64,000 nt of DNA, taken from Micromonospora sp. FIMYZ51 (GTDB lineage Bacteria > Actinomycetota > Actinomycetes > Mycobacteriales > Micromonosporaceae). Below the pieces are notes generated by a model. That model had not been told where the DNA came from. It ran no database searches and worked only from the letters and a program-made list of their open reading frames with translations. Location: positions 5,580,001-5,644,000 of the forward strand of contig NZ_CP134706.1 in assembly GCF_038246755.1 (NCBI RefSeq), given 5' to 3'. This document shows, one piece after another, positions 46,600 through 54,807 of the stretch (position 1 is the stretch's first letter; every line of letters starts with the position of its first letter). The position numbers and the translations under genes are program-made.

Positions 46600-46670
46600 G
46601 AACCGCAGCCTACCGAGGCCGGCCCGTCCCGGCCGTACCGAGCCGGGCCGTCCTCGGCGCGGGCGATGGC

Positions 46671-47444
46671 CTACCCGTACTGGTTCCTCGGGGCGGGCAC
46701 CTGCCGCCAGGACTCGACCTCCAGGTAGGGGATCTCGGCGTCGTTGACCGGGTCGCGGCCGACCCGGTCGCTGTACCGGCCGATCACCTCCACCCAGCTG
46801 TCGTTCGGCAGCCCGGCCGGCACGTCGCCGGTCAGTCCGAGCTTGACCGGCCGCCCGTCGGCGGCGCAGCAGGAGAGCACCATCCGGGCCAGGATCGGCT
46901 CGCCCCCGGTGCCGGTGGCGATGAAGCCGGTGAGCTGCACCCGCCGGTCACCGAGCGAGACACCCCGGTCGAAGAGCGCCCGCGCGGCGTAGTCGAGGAC
47001 GCTTACCTGCGCGGGATCGCCGTCGGGCAGCGGCGGGTAGTCCGACTGCGCTGGTGCGCTAAGCGTGCTGCCGGCCTGGTCCGCCGCGTACGACCCGAGG
47101 GCCGGCGGGGCGACCAGCAGCAGGCCGAGCACCGGCAGGATGAGCAGCCAGCCGACCCGTGGCTCGTGGTGGCCGTGCTCGTCCGCGTCGCCGGGTCCGG
47201 GCTGGTCGACGCTGGGCGGCGCGGTGGCGTCGCCGGGAGCGACGGGGACCTGGGCGGCAGGACGGGCCGGTCGCAGCTCGTACCAGAGCGTCATGATCGC
47301 GGCGACCACCAGCAGCAGGCCGGCGGCGATCAGGAAGGGCCGCAGCCCTTCCTTGACGTAACGCAGGTACAGGTCGGTGACGCTGGCCCGCAGCACCGCG
47401 CCGCCGAGCAACAGCAGGACCACCGCCTGCGCCTGCCGGTTCAC
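46671..47444 (-). CDS. TIGR03943/DUF1980 family putative permease subunit
   Basis: The 257-residue protein (GTG start overlapping the permease stop by four bases) has three or four transmembrane segments near 7-23, 34-52 and 98-118 and a C-terminal extracytoplasmic domain with the family motif LSCCAADGRPVKLGL near 195. An acidic His-containing loop (GDADEHGHHEPRVG) suggests metal contact. Such proteins always travel with the adjacent ArsP-type permease; in other actinomycetes the pair is linked to zinc- or copper-responsive loci, though the substrate is unproven. Confidence 0.85.
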   Translation of the reverse strand: MNRQAQAVVLLLLGGAVLRASVTDLYLRYVKEGLRPFLIAAGLLLVVAAIMTLWYELRPARPAAQVPVAPGDATAPPSVDQPGPGDADEHGHHEPRVGWLLILPVLGLLLVAPPALGSYAADQAGSTLSAPAQSDYPPLPDGDPAQVSVLDYAARALFDRGVSLGDRRVQLTGFIATGTGGEPILARMVLSCCAADGRPVKLGLTGDVPAGLPNDSWVEVIGRYSDRVGRDPVNDAEIPYLEVESWRQVPAPRNQYG

Positions 47445-48511
47445 AGCAGCACCGCCCCGGCGCCGACCGCGACCAGCAGGGCCACCGCGAAGGTGGTCGG
47501 CGCGAACCGGAGGGCGAAGCGTCGGCCGAAGACCCCGGCCTGCATCGCGATCAGCTTGAGGTCGACCATCGGCCCCACCACCAGGAAGACCAGTCGGGAC
47601 GTGAGGGAGAACTGCGACAGCGAGGCCGCGACGAAGGCGTCCGCCTCCGAGCAGAGCGAAAGCAGTACGGCGAGCAGCGCCAGCGCCAGGATCGACAGCC
47701 AGGCGTTGTCGGCGAGGGTCTGCAACCACCGCTCCGGCACCAGCACGTTGATGCAGGCGGCGGCCATCGCACCGAGCACCAGGAAGCCACCGGCGTGCGT
47801 CACGTCGTGCCGGACGGCGGACCAGAAGGCCCGGCCCCGACGGGTGTCGTCAAGCTCCGGCCGGCGCGGCATCCTGATCCAGTCGGTACGCCCGAGCCGC
47901 AACCACAGCCAGCCCATCACCATGGCCACGACCAGGCTGGCGAGGCCACGGGCGAGGACCATCTCGGGATTGTTCGGGAAGGCGACAGCGGTGGCGGTCA
48001 GCACGATCGGGTTCACCGCCGGGGCGGCGAGCAGGAAGGCCAGCGCGGCGGCCGGGGTGACGCCCCGACGGATCAGCGAGCCGGCGATCGGCACCGACCC
48101 GCACTCGCAACCGGGCAGCACCACCCCGGCCGCGCTGGCCGCCGGTACGGCCAGCGCCGGGTGCCGGGGCAGTGCCCGCGCCCAGAACGACCGGGGTACG
48201 AAGACCGCGATCACGGCGGAGAGCAGCACCCCGAAGACCAGGAACGGCACCGCCTGCACCATGATCGAGACGAAGACCGTGGTCCAGGTCTGCAACCGGG
48301 GGGTGTCCAGCGCGGCGGCCAGCGGATCCCGGAAGATGACAAGCAGGATCAGCAGCGCCGCCAGCACCTCCACCGAGCCGATCCGGTCGCCGAGCCACCG
48401 CCGGGGGCCCGGCTCGCCGGGGCGATCCGGTCGACCCGCCTGATCCACCCCGCCGGTCGGGCGCTCCTCCGGCCCGCCGGCCGGCGCGGCGTGGTCAGTG
48501 CCTGTGCTCAC
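47441..48511 (-). CDS. ArsP/DUF318-type permease
   Basis: The 356-residue membrane protein (GTG start) has about eight hydrophobic segments. Family motifs are LPGCECGSVPIAGSLIRRGV near 155-175 and AAPAVNPIVLTATAVAF near 190-205, the paired gly/pro half-helices of the ArsP_1 (PF03773) family. The long N-terminal 40 residues are hydrophilic. It forms a coupled two-gene unit with the DUF1980 gene. I see no Zur-box in its promoter region. Confidence 0.87.
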   Translation of the reverse strand: MSTGTDHAAPAGGPEERPTGGVDQAGRPDRPGEPGPRRWLGDRIGSVEVLAALLILLVIFRDPLAAALDTPRLQTWTTVFVSIMVQAVPFLVFGVLLSAVIAVFVPRSFWARALPRHPALAVPAASAAGVVLPGCECGSVPIAGSLIRRGVTPAAALAFLLAAPAVNPIVLTATAVAFPNNPEMVLARGLASLVVAMVMGWLWLRLGRTDWIRMPRRPELDDTRRGRAFWSAVRHDVTHAGGFLVLGAMAAACINVLVPERWLQTLADNAWLSILALALLAVLLSLCSEADAFVAASLSQFSLTSRLVFLVVGPMVDLKLIAMQAGVFGRRFALRFAPTTFAVALLVAVGAGAVLL

Positions 48512-48816
48512 CTGTCGTCCCTCGGGGCTGGTGCCGCTACTGCTGTGGCCGGGTCCCTGCGCGCTACTGCCCCGCCAGTGGCGGAGCCCTGGCGCTGCGC
48601 CGCCCGCCGGGGCGGGTCTCGGGGCTGCGCCGCCCGCCGGGGGCGGAGCAGTGGCCTGAGACTACCGGCGCGGGCCGCTCCATCGACAGGTCGCCACGCC
48701 CGTGGGCCGATCCGCCGGGCACCGCGGGCCGGACCGCGTACCGCCCGGTTGACCTGCGAGGATCACATTGTCCGTCGATCTGGCCAGGTGTTAGCGTCGG
48801 CGAGACAACTTCACCT
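48512..48816. promoter_or_regulatory. Divergent spacer before the TPP riboswitch
   Basis: This 305-bp part of the spacer holds no gene I can support. It has a direct repeat of GCTGCGCCGCCCGCCGGGG (about 48594 and 48624) and a less GC-rich part from 48760, where the promoter of the thiamine operon is expected. The permease on the minus strand starts at 48511. Confidence 0.35.
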
Positions 48817-48903
48817 CCGACAGGGGAGCGCACAGCGCTGAGAGTGCGGGTCCGCCCGCAGACCCTCCGTACCTGATCTGGGTAATGCCAGCGCAGGGAG
48901 TTC
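48817..48903 (+). ncRNA. TPP riboswitch (THI element)
   Basis: The conserved pieces are all present in order: CAGGGGAGCGC (48821-48831), GCTGAGAGTGCGG with the CUGAGA element, a variable hairpin (CGGGTCCGCCCGC), then ACCTGATCTGGGTAATGCCAGCGCAGGGAG (48871-48900; long motif, key residues CTGATCTGGGTAATGCCAGCG). This is the canonical thiamine-pyrophosphate aptamer. The first gene, ykoE, starts about 90 bp later, enough for an anti-Shine-Dalgarno or terminator expression platform. High TPP should turn the operon off. Confidence 0.97.
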
Positions 48904-48990
48904 GGTCCACCTCCAGCCCGCCATCGCCCGGCACCCGCCGGGCCGGGCGTGCGTCTTGCCTGGTTCGACACTGGACTGGGAGCAATCATC

Positions 48991-49581
48991 GTGCCAACCA
49001 CCGACAGCAACCGCTGGCGCACCCTCGACATCGTGGTCGCCTCGGTGATCGCGGTCGCCTTCGGCGTCATCTTCTGGGCCTGGGGCCTGGTGTGGACCGC
49101 CACCGACGCGGCGTTCGCCTTCTTTCCGCCCGCCCAGACGCTGATCTACGGCGTCTGGCTGGTGCCCGCCGTACTCGGCGGTCTGGTGATCCGTAAGCCG
49201 GGCGCGGCGCTCTACTGCGAGCTGCTCGCCGCGATCGTCTCGGCACTGCTCGGCAGCCAGTGGGCGAGCCTGGTGATCGTGCAGGGCCTGGCCCAGGGGG
49301 TCGGTGCGGAGCTGGCCTTCGCCGCCTTCCGGTACCGCTCGTTCCGCCTGCCGACCGCACTGCTCGCCGGTGCCGCGACCGGCGTCGGCGCCGCGCTCTT
49401 CGACTTCGTCTACTGGAACGCCGGGCGGGACCTCGTGGCCTACCGCATCCCGTACGCGCTGATCACGGTCGTCAGCGCCACCGTCATCGCCGGTGCCGGT
49501 GGCTACTACCTGACCCGCGCCCTGGCCACCACCGGCGTCCTGGACCGCTTCCCGGCCGGTCGCGACCGCGCCCTGGTCTGA
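48991..49581 (+). CDS. ykoE: ECF transporter S component, thiamine-precursor specific (YkoE)
   Basis: The 196-residue membrane protein is the substrate-binding component of an energy-coupling-factor transporter. Start GTG (48991) has GGGAG eight bases before it. It has five or six hydrophobic helices, a conserved entry ASVIAVAFGVIFWAWGLVW (15-33) and the acidic-poor FFPPAQTLIYGVWLVPAVLGG region (45-65) typical of YkoE. The TPP riboswitch upstream and the ykoD/ykoC partners indicate uptake of hydroxymethylpyrimidine or thiamine, as reported for B. subtilis YkoEDC. Confidence 0.95.
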   Translation: MPTTDSNRWRTLDIVVASVIAVAFGVIFWAWGLVWTATDAAFAFFPPAQTLIYGVWLVPAVLGGLVIRKPGAALYCELLAAIVSALLGSQWASLVIVQGLAQGVGAELAFAAFRYRSFRLPTALLAGAATGVGAALFDFVYWNAGRDLVAYRIPYALITVVSATVIAGAGGYYLTRALATTGVLDRFPAGRDRALV

Positions 49582-49594
49582 CCCCAACCCGATT

Positions 49595-49649
49595 GATCAA
49601 GAGGTTCGCGTCGGCCAACCTGCGGTATCCGGACGCGAACCTCTTGATC
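49595..49649. repeat. Perfect GATC inverted repeat between ykoE and ykoD
   Basis: Arms GATCAAGAGGTTCGCGTC (49595-49612) and GACGCGAACCTCTTGATC (49632-49649) are a perfect 18-bp stem with a 19-bp loop, in the middle of the riboswitch-controlled operon. It could reduce read-through to ykoD or stabilise the 3' end of the ykoE message. Confidence 0.85.
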
Positions 49650-49682
49650 GGCACGGCGACAACAGGCGGGAGGGGGATCTGG

Positions 49683-51158
49683 GTGGGTGGGGTGTGGTTG
49701 CGGGGGTTCGGGTGGCGGCATGCTGGGCGGCGGGCCTGGGCGATGCGCGGCGTGGACCTGCGGGTGGAGCGCGGCGAGCGGGTGCTGCTCCTGGGGCCCT
49801 CCGGGGCGGGCAAGAGCACCCTGCTGGCGGCGCTGGCCGGGCTGCTGCCGGAGGATTCCGGTGAGCAGGAGGGCACGATCGAGATCGACGGTCGGCCGCC
49901 GCAGCAGGCCCGCGATCGCGTCGGCATCGTCTTCCAGGATCCGGAAACCCAACTGGTGATGGCCCGGTGCGGCGACGACGTCGCGTTCGGGCTGGAGAAC
50001 CGGGGCATCGCGGCCGGGGAGATCTGGCCCCGGGTGGACCAGGCCCTGACCCGGGTCGGCTTTCCGTACCACCGGGACCGGCCCACCGCGGCGCTCTCCG
50101 GCGGCGAGCAGCAGCGCCTCGCGCTGGCCGGGGTGCTCGCCCTGCGTCCCGGGTTGCTGCTGCTCGACGAACCGACGGCAAACCTCGACCCGGCCGGCGG
50201 CGCGCTGATCCGGTCGGCGGTTGCCGGTGCGCTCGCCGACGACACCACGCTCATCCTGGTCGAGCACCGGGTCGCCGAGGCGCTGCCGCTTGTCGACCGG
50301 GTGGTCGTGCTGGCGCCCGGCGGCGGTGTCCGCGCGGACGGTACGCCGGAGGTGGTCTTCGGCACGCACGGCGACGCGCTCGCCGACGAGGGCGTCTGGG
50401 TGCCCGGCCGCGCCGTGCCGCCCCGGCGGGCCGTCGCATCCGCTGGCGACGTGCTGCTCACCGCCGACCGGCTCGGCCTGCCGCCCCGGCTGGCCGAGAC
50501 CGACCTCGCGGTACGCGCCGGCGAGGCACTCGCCGTGCTCGGCCGCAACGGCGCCGGCAAGTCCACCCTCGCGCTGCTCCTCGGCGGACTGCTCAAGCCG
50601 GCCAGCGGCCGGGTCACCGCGAGCCGCGAGTTGGGCGGCCCGGATGCCGGCACTCCCCTGCACCGCTGGCCCGCCCCGGCACTGGCCCGCCGGATCGGCT
50701 CGGTCTTCCAGGATCCCGAGCACCAGTTCGTCACCAGCACCGTCTTCGACGAGCTGGCGCTCGGTCCACGACGCACCGGGGCGACCGAGGCGGCGGTCCG
50801 CGACCGCGTCGACCAGTTGCTGCAACGGCTGCGGCTGGACCGGCTCGCCGGGGCCAACCCGTACACCCTCTCCGGTGGCGAGGCACGGCGGTTGAGCGTG
50901 GCGACTGCCCTGGCCACCGCGCCGCGCCTGCTGATCTGCGACGAGCCCACCTTCGGCCAGGACCGGCGGACCTGGCGGGAGTTGGTGGACCTCTTCGCGG
51001 ACCTGCGCGACGACGGCCACGGCCTGGTCACGGTCACCCATGACGCCGAGTTCGTGGCGGCGCTGGCCGACCGGACCGTCACCCTCCACCGGCCGCCCAC
51101 CACCCCGGCCGAAGGGCTGGCCGGCGGAGCCGGGCCGGCGGCAGCGGTACGCCGATGA
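49683..51158 (+). CDS. ykoD: ECF transporter tandem ATPase (YkoD)
   Basis: The roughly 491-residue protein carries both ECF ATPase subunits fused. Domain 1: Walker A GPSGAGKST (about 40-48), signature LSGGEQQRLALAG, Walker B LLLLDEPTANLDPAGG. Domain 2: GRNGAGKST near 288, FQDPEHQFVTSTVFDEL with the Q-loop, signature LSGGEARRLSVA and LLICDEPTFGQD. I prefer the GTG at 49683 with GGGAGGGGG upstream; a GTG three codons later is possible. The stop overlaps the ykoC start by four bases. Confidence 0.94.
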   Translation: MGGVWLRGFGWRHAGRRAWAMRGVDLRVERGERVLLLGPSGAGKSTLLAALAGLLPEDSGEQEGTIEIDGRPPQQARDRVGIVFQDPETQLVMARCGDDVAFGLENRGIAAGEIWPRVDQALTRVGFPYHRDRPTAALSGGEQQRLALAGVLALRPGLLLLDEPTANLDPAGGALIRSAVAGALADDTTLILVEHRVAEALPLVDRVVVLAPGGGVRADGTPEVVFGTHGDALADEGVWVPGRAVPPRRAVASAGDVLLTADRLGLPPRLAETDLAVRAGEALAVLGRNGAGKSTLALLLGGLLKPASGRVTASRELGGPDAGTPLHRWPAPALARRIGSVFQDPEHQFVTSTVFDELALGPRRTGATEAAVRDRVDQLLQRLRLDRLAGANPYTLSGGEARRLSVATALATAPRLLICDEPTFGQDRRTWRELVDLFADLRDDGHGLVTVTHDAEFVAALADRTVTLHRPPTTPAEGLAGGAGPAAAVRR

Positions 51159-51955
51159 TCAGCCTCGAACCGCTCGCCCGGCCGGACGCCCCGCTGGCCC
51201 GGCGTAACCCGGTGGCCAAGTTGGCGGCGGCGCTGCTGTTCACCTTCGCGTTGATGACGACGCTGGACCCGGTCGCGCCGGCCATCGCGATCGCCGTGGA
51301 ACTGGCCGTGCTGCCGCTGTTCGGGCTGCGCCCCCGCGCCCTGCTACGTCGCGCCTGGCCACTGCTGGCCGGCGCGGGCGGCATCCTGGTCACCATGCTG
51401 CTCTTCGCGGCCGACCGTTCCGGCCGCGTCCTGTTCGAGGCCGGGCCGGTGGTGGTGACCTCGGGCGTGCTGCTCACCGCACTCGGCCTGGTGCTGCGGT
51501 TGTTCGCGGTGGCGTTGCCCGGGGTGATCGTCTTCGCCACCACCGACCCGACCGACCTGGCCGACGCGCTGGTGCAGAACGCGAAGGCACCGGCCCGGTT
51601 CGCGATCGGCGCGCTGGCCGCGTTCCGGCTGTTCCCGTTGCTCAGCCAGGAATGGCAGATGATCACCATGGCCCGCCGGGCACGTGGCGTGCAGGCGGGA
51701 CGCAATCCGGTGGCCCGACTGCGGCTGTTCGTGTCGACCGCGTTCACGCTGCTGGTCGGTGCGATCCGCCGGGGTACCCGGCTGGCGGTGGCGATGGACG
51801 CCCGGGGCTTCGACTCCGGCGCACCGCGTACCTTCGCCCGCCGTCAGCACTTCGGCCCCGCCGACTGGCTACTGATCGCCAGCGCAACCACCCTGGCCGG
51901 CACCATCCTGACCATCACCATCGCCCTGGGCACCTTCCGCCCCCTCCTCAGCTAA
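51155..51955 (+). CDS. ykoC: ECF transporter T component (YkoC)
   Basis: The 266-residue protein links the S component to the ATPases. It has the family entry ARRNPVAKLAAALLFTFALM (14-33), five or six hydrophobic helices, and the two ATPase-contact motifs near 165-190, seen as MITMARRARGVQAGRNPVAR and RLAVAMDARGFDSGAPRTF (the Ala-Arg-Gly pairs). It completes the ykoEDC operon under the TPP riboswitch. Confidence 0.94.
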   Translation: MISLEPLARPDAPLARRNPVAKLAAALLFTFALMTTLDPVAPAIAIAVELAVLPLFGLRPRALLRRAWPLLAGAGGILVTMLLFAADRSGRVLFEAGPVVVTSGVLLTALGLVLRLFAVALPGVIVFATTDPTDLADALVQNAKAPARFAIGALAAFRLFPLLSQEWQMITMARRARGVQAGRNPVARLRLFVSTAFTLLVGAIRRGTRLAVAMDARGFDSGAPRTFARRQHFGPADWLLIASATTLAGTILTITIALGTFRPLLS

Positions 51956-51980
51956 CCCCTTCCCTCTCCTCACCCCTCCG

Positions 51981-52061
51981 CCCCGTCGATCATGCAGTTT
52001 TTGCCTCGGCATAAGGGACATTAGCCGCGTAACGGCGACCGAAACTCCATGATCGACGGGG
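51981..52061. repeat. Long GATC inverted repeat between ykoC and gnd
   Basis: Arms CCCCGTCGATCATGCAGTTT (51981-52000) and AAACTCCATGATCGACGGGG (52042-52061) are 20 bp with one mismatch; the loop is 41 bp and less GC-rich. It follows the ykoC stop by 26 bp and lies before the gnd promoter, so terminator function for the ykoEDC operon is plausible. Confidence 0.8.
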
Positions 52062-52182
52062 TGAGGGTGGGGGAGCGGTGTGCGAGCACGTGATGACCAG
52101 CGGTGGGGGGATGGCGCGGCTCGGTGCCGCCGCGCGATACCGTCGCAGCACTACAGGTCGATGGCGGAAGGTGGCGACGAGG

Positions 52183-53628
52183 ATGGCGGATCGGGCGACG
52201 GCGCAGATCGGTGTGACCGGGCTGGCGGTGATGGGCCGAAATCTGGCCCGCAACCTGGCCCGTAACGGGTTCACCGTGGCGGTGCACAACCGCTCGCCGG
52301 AGCGGACCCGGACGCTGGTGGCCGAGCACGGCGACGAGGGCACCTTCGTCCCGGCGGAGTCCCTTGCGGACTTCGTCGCCGCGCTGGAGCGTCCCCGTGC
52401 GGTAATCATCATGGTCAAGGCGGGCGGCCCCACCGATGCGGTGATCGACGAGTTGGTGCCGTTGCTGGAGCCGGGCGACATCATCATCGACTGCGGCAAC
52501 GCGCACTTCGCCGACACCCGGCGGCGGGAGGAGGCGCTGCGGGCCAAGGGCCTGCACTTCGTCGGCACCGGAGTCTCCGGCGGCGAGGAGGGCGCCCTGT
52601 GGGGACCGAGCATCATGCCGGGCGGCTCGGCCGAGTCGTACCAGAAGCTCGGGCCGATCTTCGAGAAGATCGCCGCACAGGTCGACGGCGAGCCCTGCTG
52701 CCGGCACGTCGGGCCGGACGGTGCCGGGCACTTCGTCAAGATGGTCCACAACGGCATCGAGTACGCCGACATGCAGCTCATCGCCGAGGCGTACGACCTG
52801 CTGCGGGCCGGGCTCGGCGCGACGCCCTCGGAACTCGCGGAGATCTTCCGGGAGTGGAACACCGGTGAGCTGGAGTCCTTCCTGATCGAGATCACCGCCG
52901 ACGTGCTGGCGCACACCGACGCCGCCACCGGTGAGGCGTTCGTGGACGTGGTGCAGGACCGGGCCGAGCAGAAGGGCACCGGCCGGTGGACCGTCCAGAT
53001 CGCTCTCGACCTGGGCATCCCGATCACCGGCATCGCCGAGGCCACCTTCGCCCGGTCGCTGTCCGGGCACGTCGGCCAGCGGGAGGCCGTGGTGCGGGCG
53101 TTCCCGGACGCCGGGGAGAAGTGGCAGGTCACCGACCGCGACGCCTTCATCGAGGACGTACGCCGAGCCCTGCTGGCCTCGAAGATCGTCGCGTACGCCC
53201 AGGGCTTCGACCAGATCCGGGCCGGCAGCGCGGAGTACGACTGGAACATCGACCTCGGTGGCACGGCGACCATCTGGCGGGGCGGCTGCATCATCCGGGC
53301 GCGCTTCCTGGACCGGATCAAGCAGGCGTACGACGACCAGCCGGAGCTGCCCACCCTGCTGGTGGCGCCATGGTTCGCCGACACCGTGCGCGACGGGGTG
53401 CCGAGCTGGCGGCGGGTGGTGGCCGAGGCGGCCCGGGCCGGCGTACCGGCACCCGCCTTCGCCTCGTCCCTGGCCTACTTCGACGCGCTGCGCGCAGAGC
53501 GGCTGCCCGCCGCGCTGATCCAGGGTCTGCGGGACAACTTCGGTGCGCACACCTACCGTCGGGTCGACCGCGACGGTTCCTTCCACACCCTCTGGGCCAC
53601 CCCCGACCGGGCCGAGGTCGAGGCCTGA
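52183..53628 (+). CDS. gnd: 6-phosphogluconate dehydrogenase (decarboxylating)
   Basis: The 481-residue enzyme performs the oxidative decarboxylation step of the pentose phosphate pathway. The ATG at 52183 follows a GGAAGG region; ORF upstream is not protein-like. Visible elements are GVTGLAVMGRNLARNLARNG (cofactor-binding, 10-29), IDCGNAHFADTRRREE, FVGTGVSGGEEGALWGPSIM, and the catalytic KMVHNGIEYADMQLIAEAYD with Lys and Asn near 185-190. Length matches the long, NADP-type dimeric enzyme. Confidence 0.96.
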   Translation: MADRATAQIGVTGLAVMGRNLARNLARNGFTVAVHNRSPERTRTLVAEHGDEGTFVPAESLADFVAALERPRAVIIMVKAGGPTDAVIDELVPLLEPGDIIIDCGNAHFADTRRREEALRAKGLHFVGTGVSGGEEGALWGPSIMPGGSAESYQKLGPIFEKIAAQVDGEPCCRHVGPDGAGHFVKMVHNGIEYADMQLIAEAYDLLRAGLGATPSELAEIFREWNTGELESFLIEITADVLAHTDAATGEAFVDVVQDRAEQKGTGRWTVQIALDLGIPITGIAEATFARSLSGHVGQREAVVRAFPDAGEKWQVTDRDAFIEDVRRALLASKIVAYAQGFDQIRAGSAEYDWNIDLGGTATIWRGGCIIRARFLDRIKQAYDDQPELPTLLVAPWFADTVRDGVPSWRRVVAEAARAGVPAPAFASSLAYFDALRAERLPAALIQGLRDNFGAHTYRRVDRDGSFHTLWATPDRAEVEA

Positions 53629-53636
53629 GCCGACGG

Positions 53637-53668
53637 CCGCCCTGCCCCCGATCTCGGGGGCAGGGCGG
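53637..53668. terminator. Terminator between gnd and the small convergent gene
   Basis: A perfect 15-bp stem, CCGCCCTGCCCCCGA and its complement with a 2-bp centre, starts nine bases after the gnd stop. It can work for gnd and for the convergent 61-residue gene on the other strand. Confidence 0.85.
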
Positions 53669-53682
53669 TATCAGGTGCCGGG

Positions 53683-53868
53683 TCAGAAGAACCGGCGCCG
53701 CTTCGCCTTCTGCGGGCGGAGCATGTCGGCCCCCTGGGTGAGCAGGCGGCTGGCCCGCGACGGGCCGCGCCGGGACTCCAGCGAGTGGCTGAGCCGGCGG
53801 GCACCGGCTGCTGCCACCGGAACCGCCACGGCCATCACCGCCCACTGGGCAACGCGCTTGCGGATCAT
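53683..53868 (-). CDS. Small hypothetical protein, 61 residues
   Basis: The predicted protein has a basic start, a short hydrophobic stretch (about 7-22; AQWAVMAVAVPVAAAGA) and a basic tail ending in KAKRRRFF. A strong ribosome site, GGAGGTGA, sits six bases before the ATG, and it ends before a good terminator, so it is probably expressed. No family recognised. It may be membrane-associated and nucleic-acid- or lipid-contacting because of its charge, but that is speculation. Confidence 0.65.
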   Translation of the reverse strand: MIRKRVAQWAVMAVAVPVAAAGARRLSHSLESRRGPSRASRLLTQGADMLRPQKAKRRRFF

Positions 53869-53933
53869 GTGGGTTCACCTCCGTCAGTGGCTGCTGCCAG
53901 CGGTGATACCCAACCCGATGCCGCACTATGCAC

Positions 53934-54010
53934 TCAGGTGCCCCACGCCGCAGTCAGGTGCCCGATTCCGCAGTCAGGTGCCCGGTGCCACCGGTCAGGT
54001 GCCCGGTGCC
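53934..54010. repeat. 20-bp tandem repeat at the uppS 3' end
   Basis: TCAGGTGCCC recurs at 53934, 53954, 53974 and 53995 (period 20, 20, 21). The last copy is the end of uppS itself (complement of its stop and last codons), so the 3' tip of the gene has been duplicated downstream several times. Confidence 0.8.
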
Positions 54011-54807
54011 ACCGGGTTGGGTAGCGCGCCGCCGAACCGACGGTCCCGCTGGGCGTACAGCTCGCAGGCGTACCACAGGTGCCGGCGGTCGAAGTCGGGC
54101 CAGAGCGTGTCCAGGAAGACCAGCTCGGCGTACGCGCTCTGCCAGAGCAGGAAGTTCGAGGTCCGCTGCTCGCCGGAGGGCCGCAGGAACAGGTCCACGG
54201 CGGGCACCTCGGGGTGATACAGATAACGCCCGATCGTCTTCTCGGTGACCTTGGCCGGGTCGAGTCGACCGGCCGCCACGTCCCGGGCGATCGCGGCGGC
54301 GGCGTCGGCGATCTCCGCCTGGCCGCCGTAGTTGACGCAGAACTGGAGGGTAAGCGTCGAGTTGCCCCGGGACATCTCCTCGGCGGTCTGCAACTCGCCG
54401 ATCACGCTCTTCCACAGCCGCCCGGCCCGGCCCGACCAGACCACCCGCACCCCGAGGTCGACCAGCTGATCCCGGCGGCGGCGGATGACGTCCCGGTTGA
54501 AGCCCATCAGGAACCGGACCTCGTCCGGCGAGCGCCGCCAGTTCTCGGTGGAGAAGGCGTACGCCGACAGGTAGGGAATGCCCAGCTCGATGGCGCCCTC
54601 GACGGTGTCGAAGAGGGAGAACTCCCCGGCCTCGTGCCCCTTGGTGCGCGGCAGCCCGCGCTCCTTGGCCCATCGGCCGTTGCCGTCCATCACCACCGCG
54701 ACGTGCTGGGGCACCGCCTCCGGCGGCAGCGCCGGCGGTCGGGCACCCGAGGGGTGCGGCGTCGGCGGCACCGGCTCGCGCCGGCCGGACCTGCTGGCTC
54801 GGATCAC
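53995..54807 (-). CDS. uppS: Isoprenyl transferase (undecaprenyl/decaprenyl diphosphate synthase)
   Basis: The 270-residue enzyme makes the polyprenyl carrier lipid for cell-wall synthesis by cis-addition of isopentenyl units. [15 protein letters not shown] (38-52) holds the catalytic Asp41, followed by [35 protein letters not shown], and [20 protein letters not shown] with the C-terminal pyrophosphate contacts. The GTG start (54807) overlaps the recO stop (GTGA) with GGGAGAG upstream. Order recO-uppS matches Rv2362c-Rv2361c. Confidence 0.95.
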   Translation of the reverse strand: MIRASRSGRREPVPPTPHPSGARPPALPPEAVPQHVAVVMDGNGRWAKERGLPRTKGHEAGEFSLFDTVEGAIELGIPYLSAYAFSTENWRRSPDEVRFLMGFNRDVIRRRRDQLVDLGVRVVWSGRAGRLWKSVIGELQTAEEMSRGNSTLTLQFCVNYGGQAEIADAAAAIARDVAAGRLDPAKVTEKTIGRYLYHPEVPAVDLFLRPSGEQRTSNFLLWQSAYAELVFLDTLWPDFDRRHLWYACELYAQRDRRFGGALPNPVAPGT

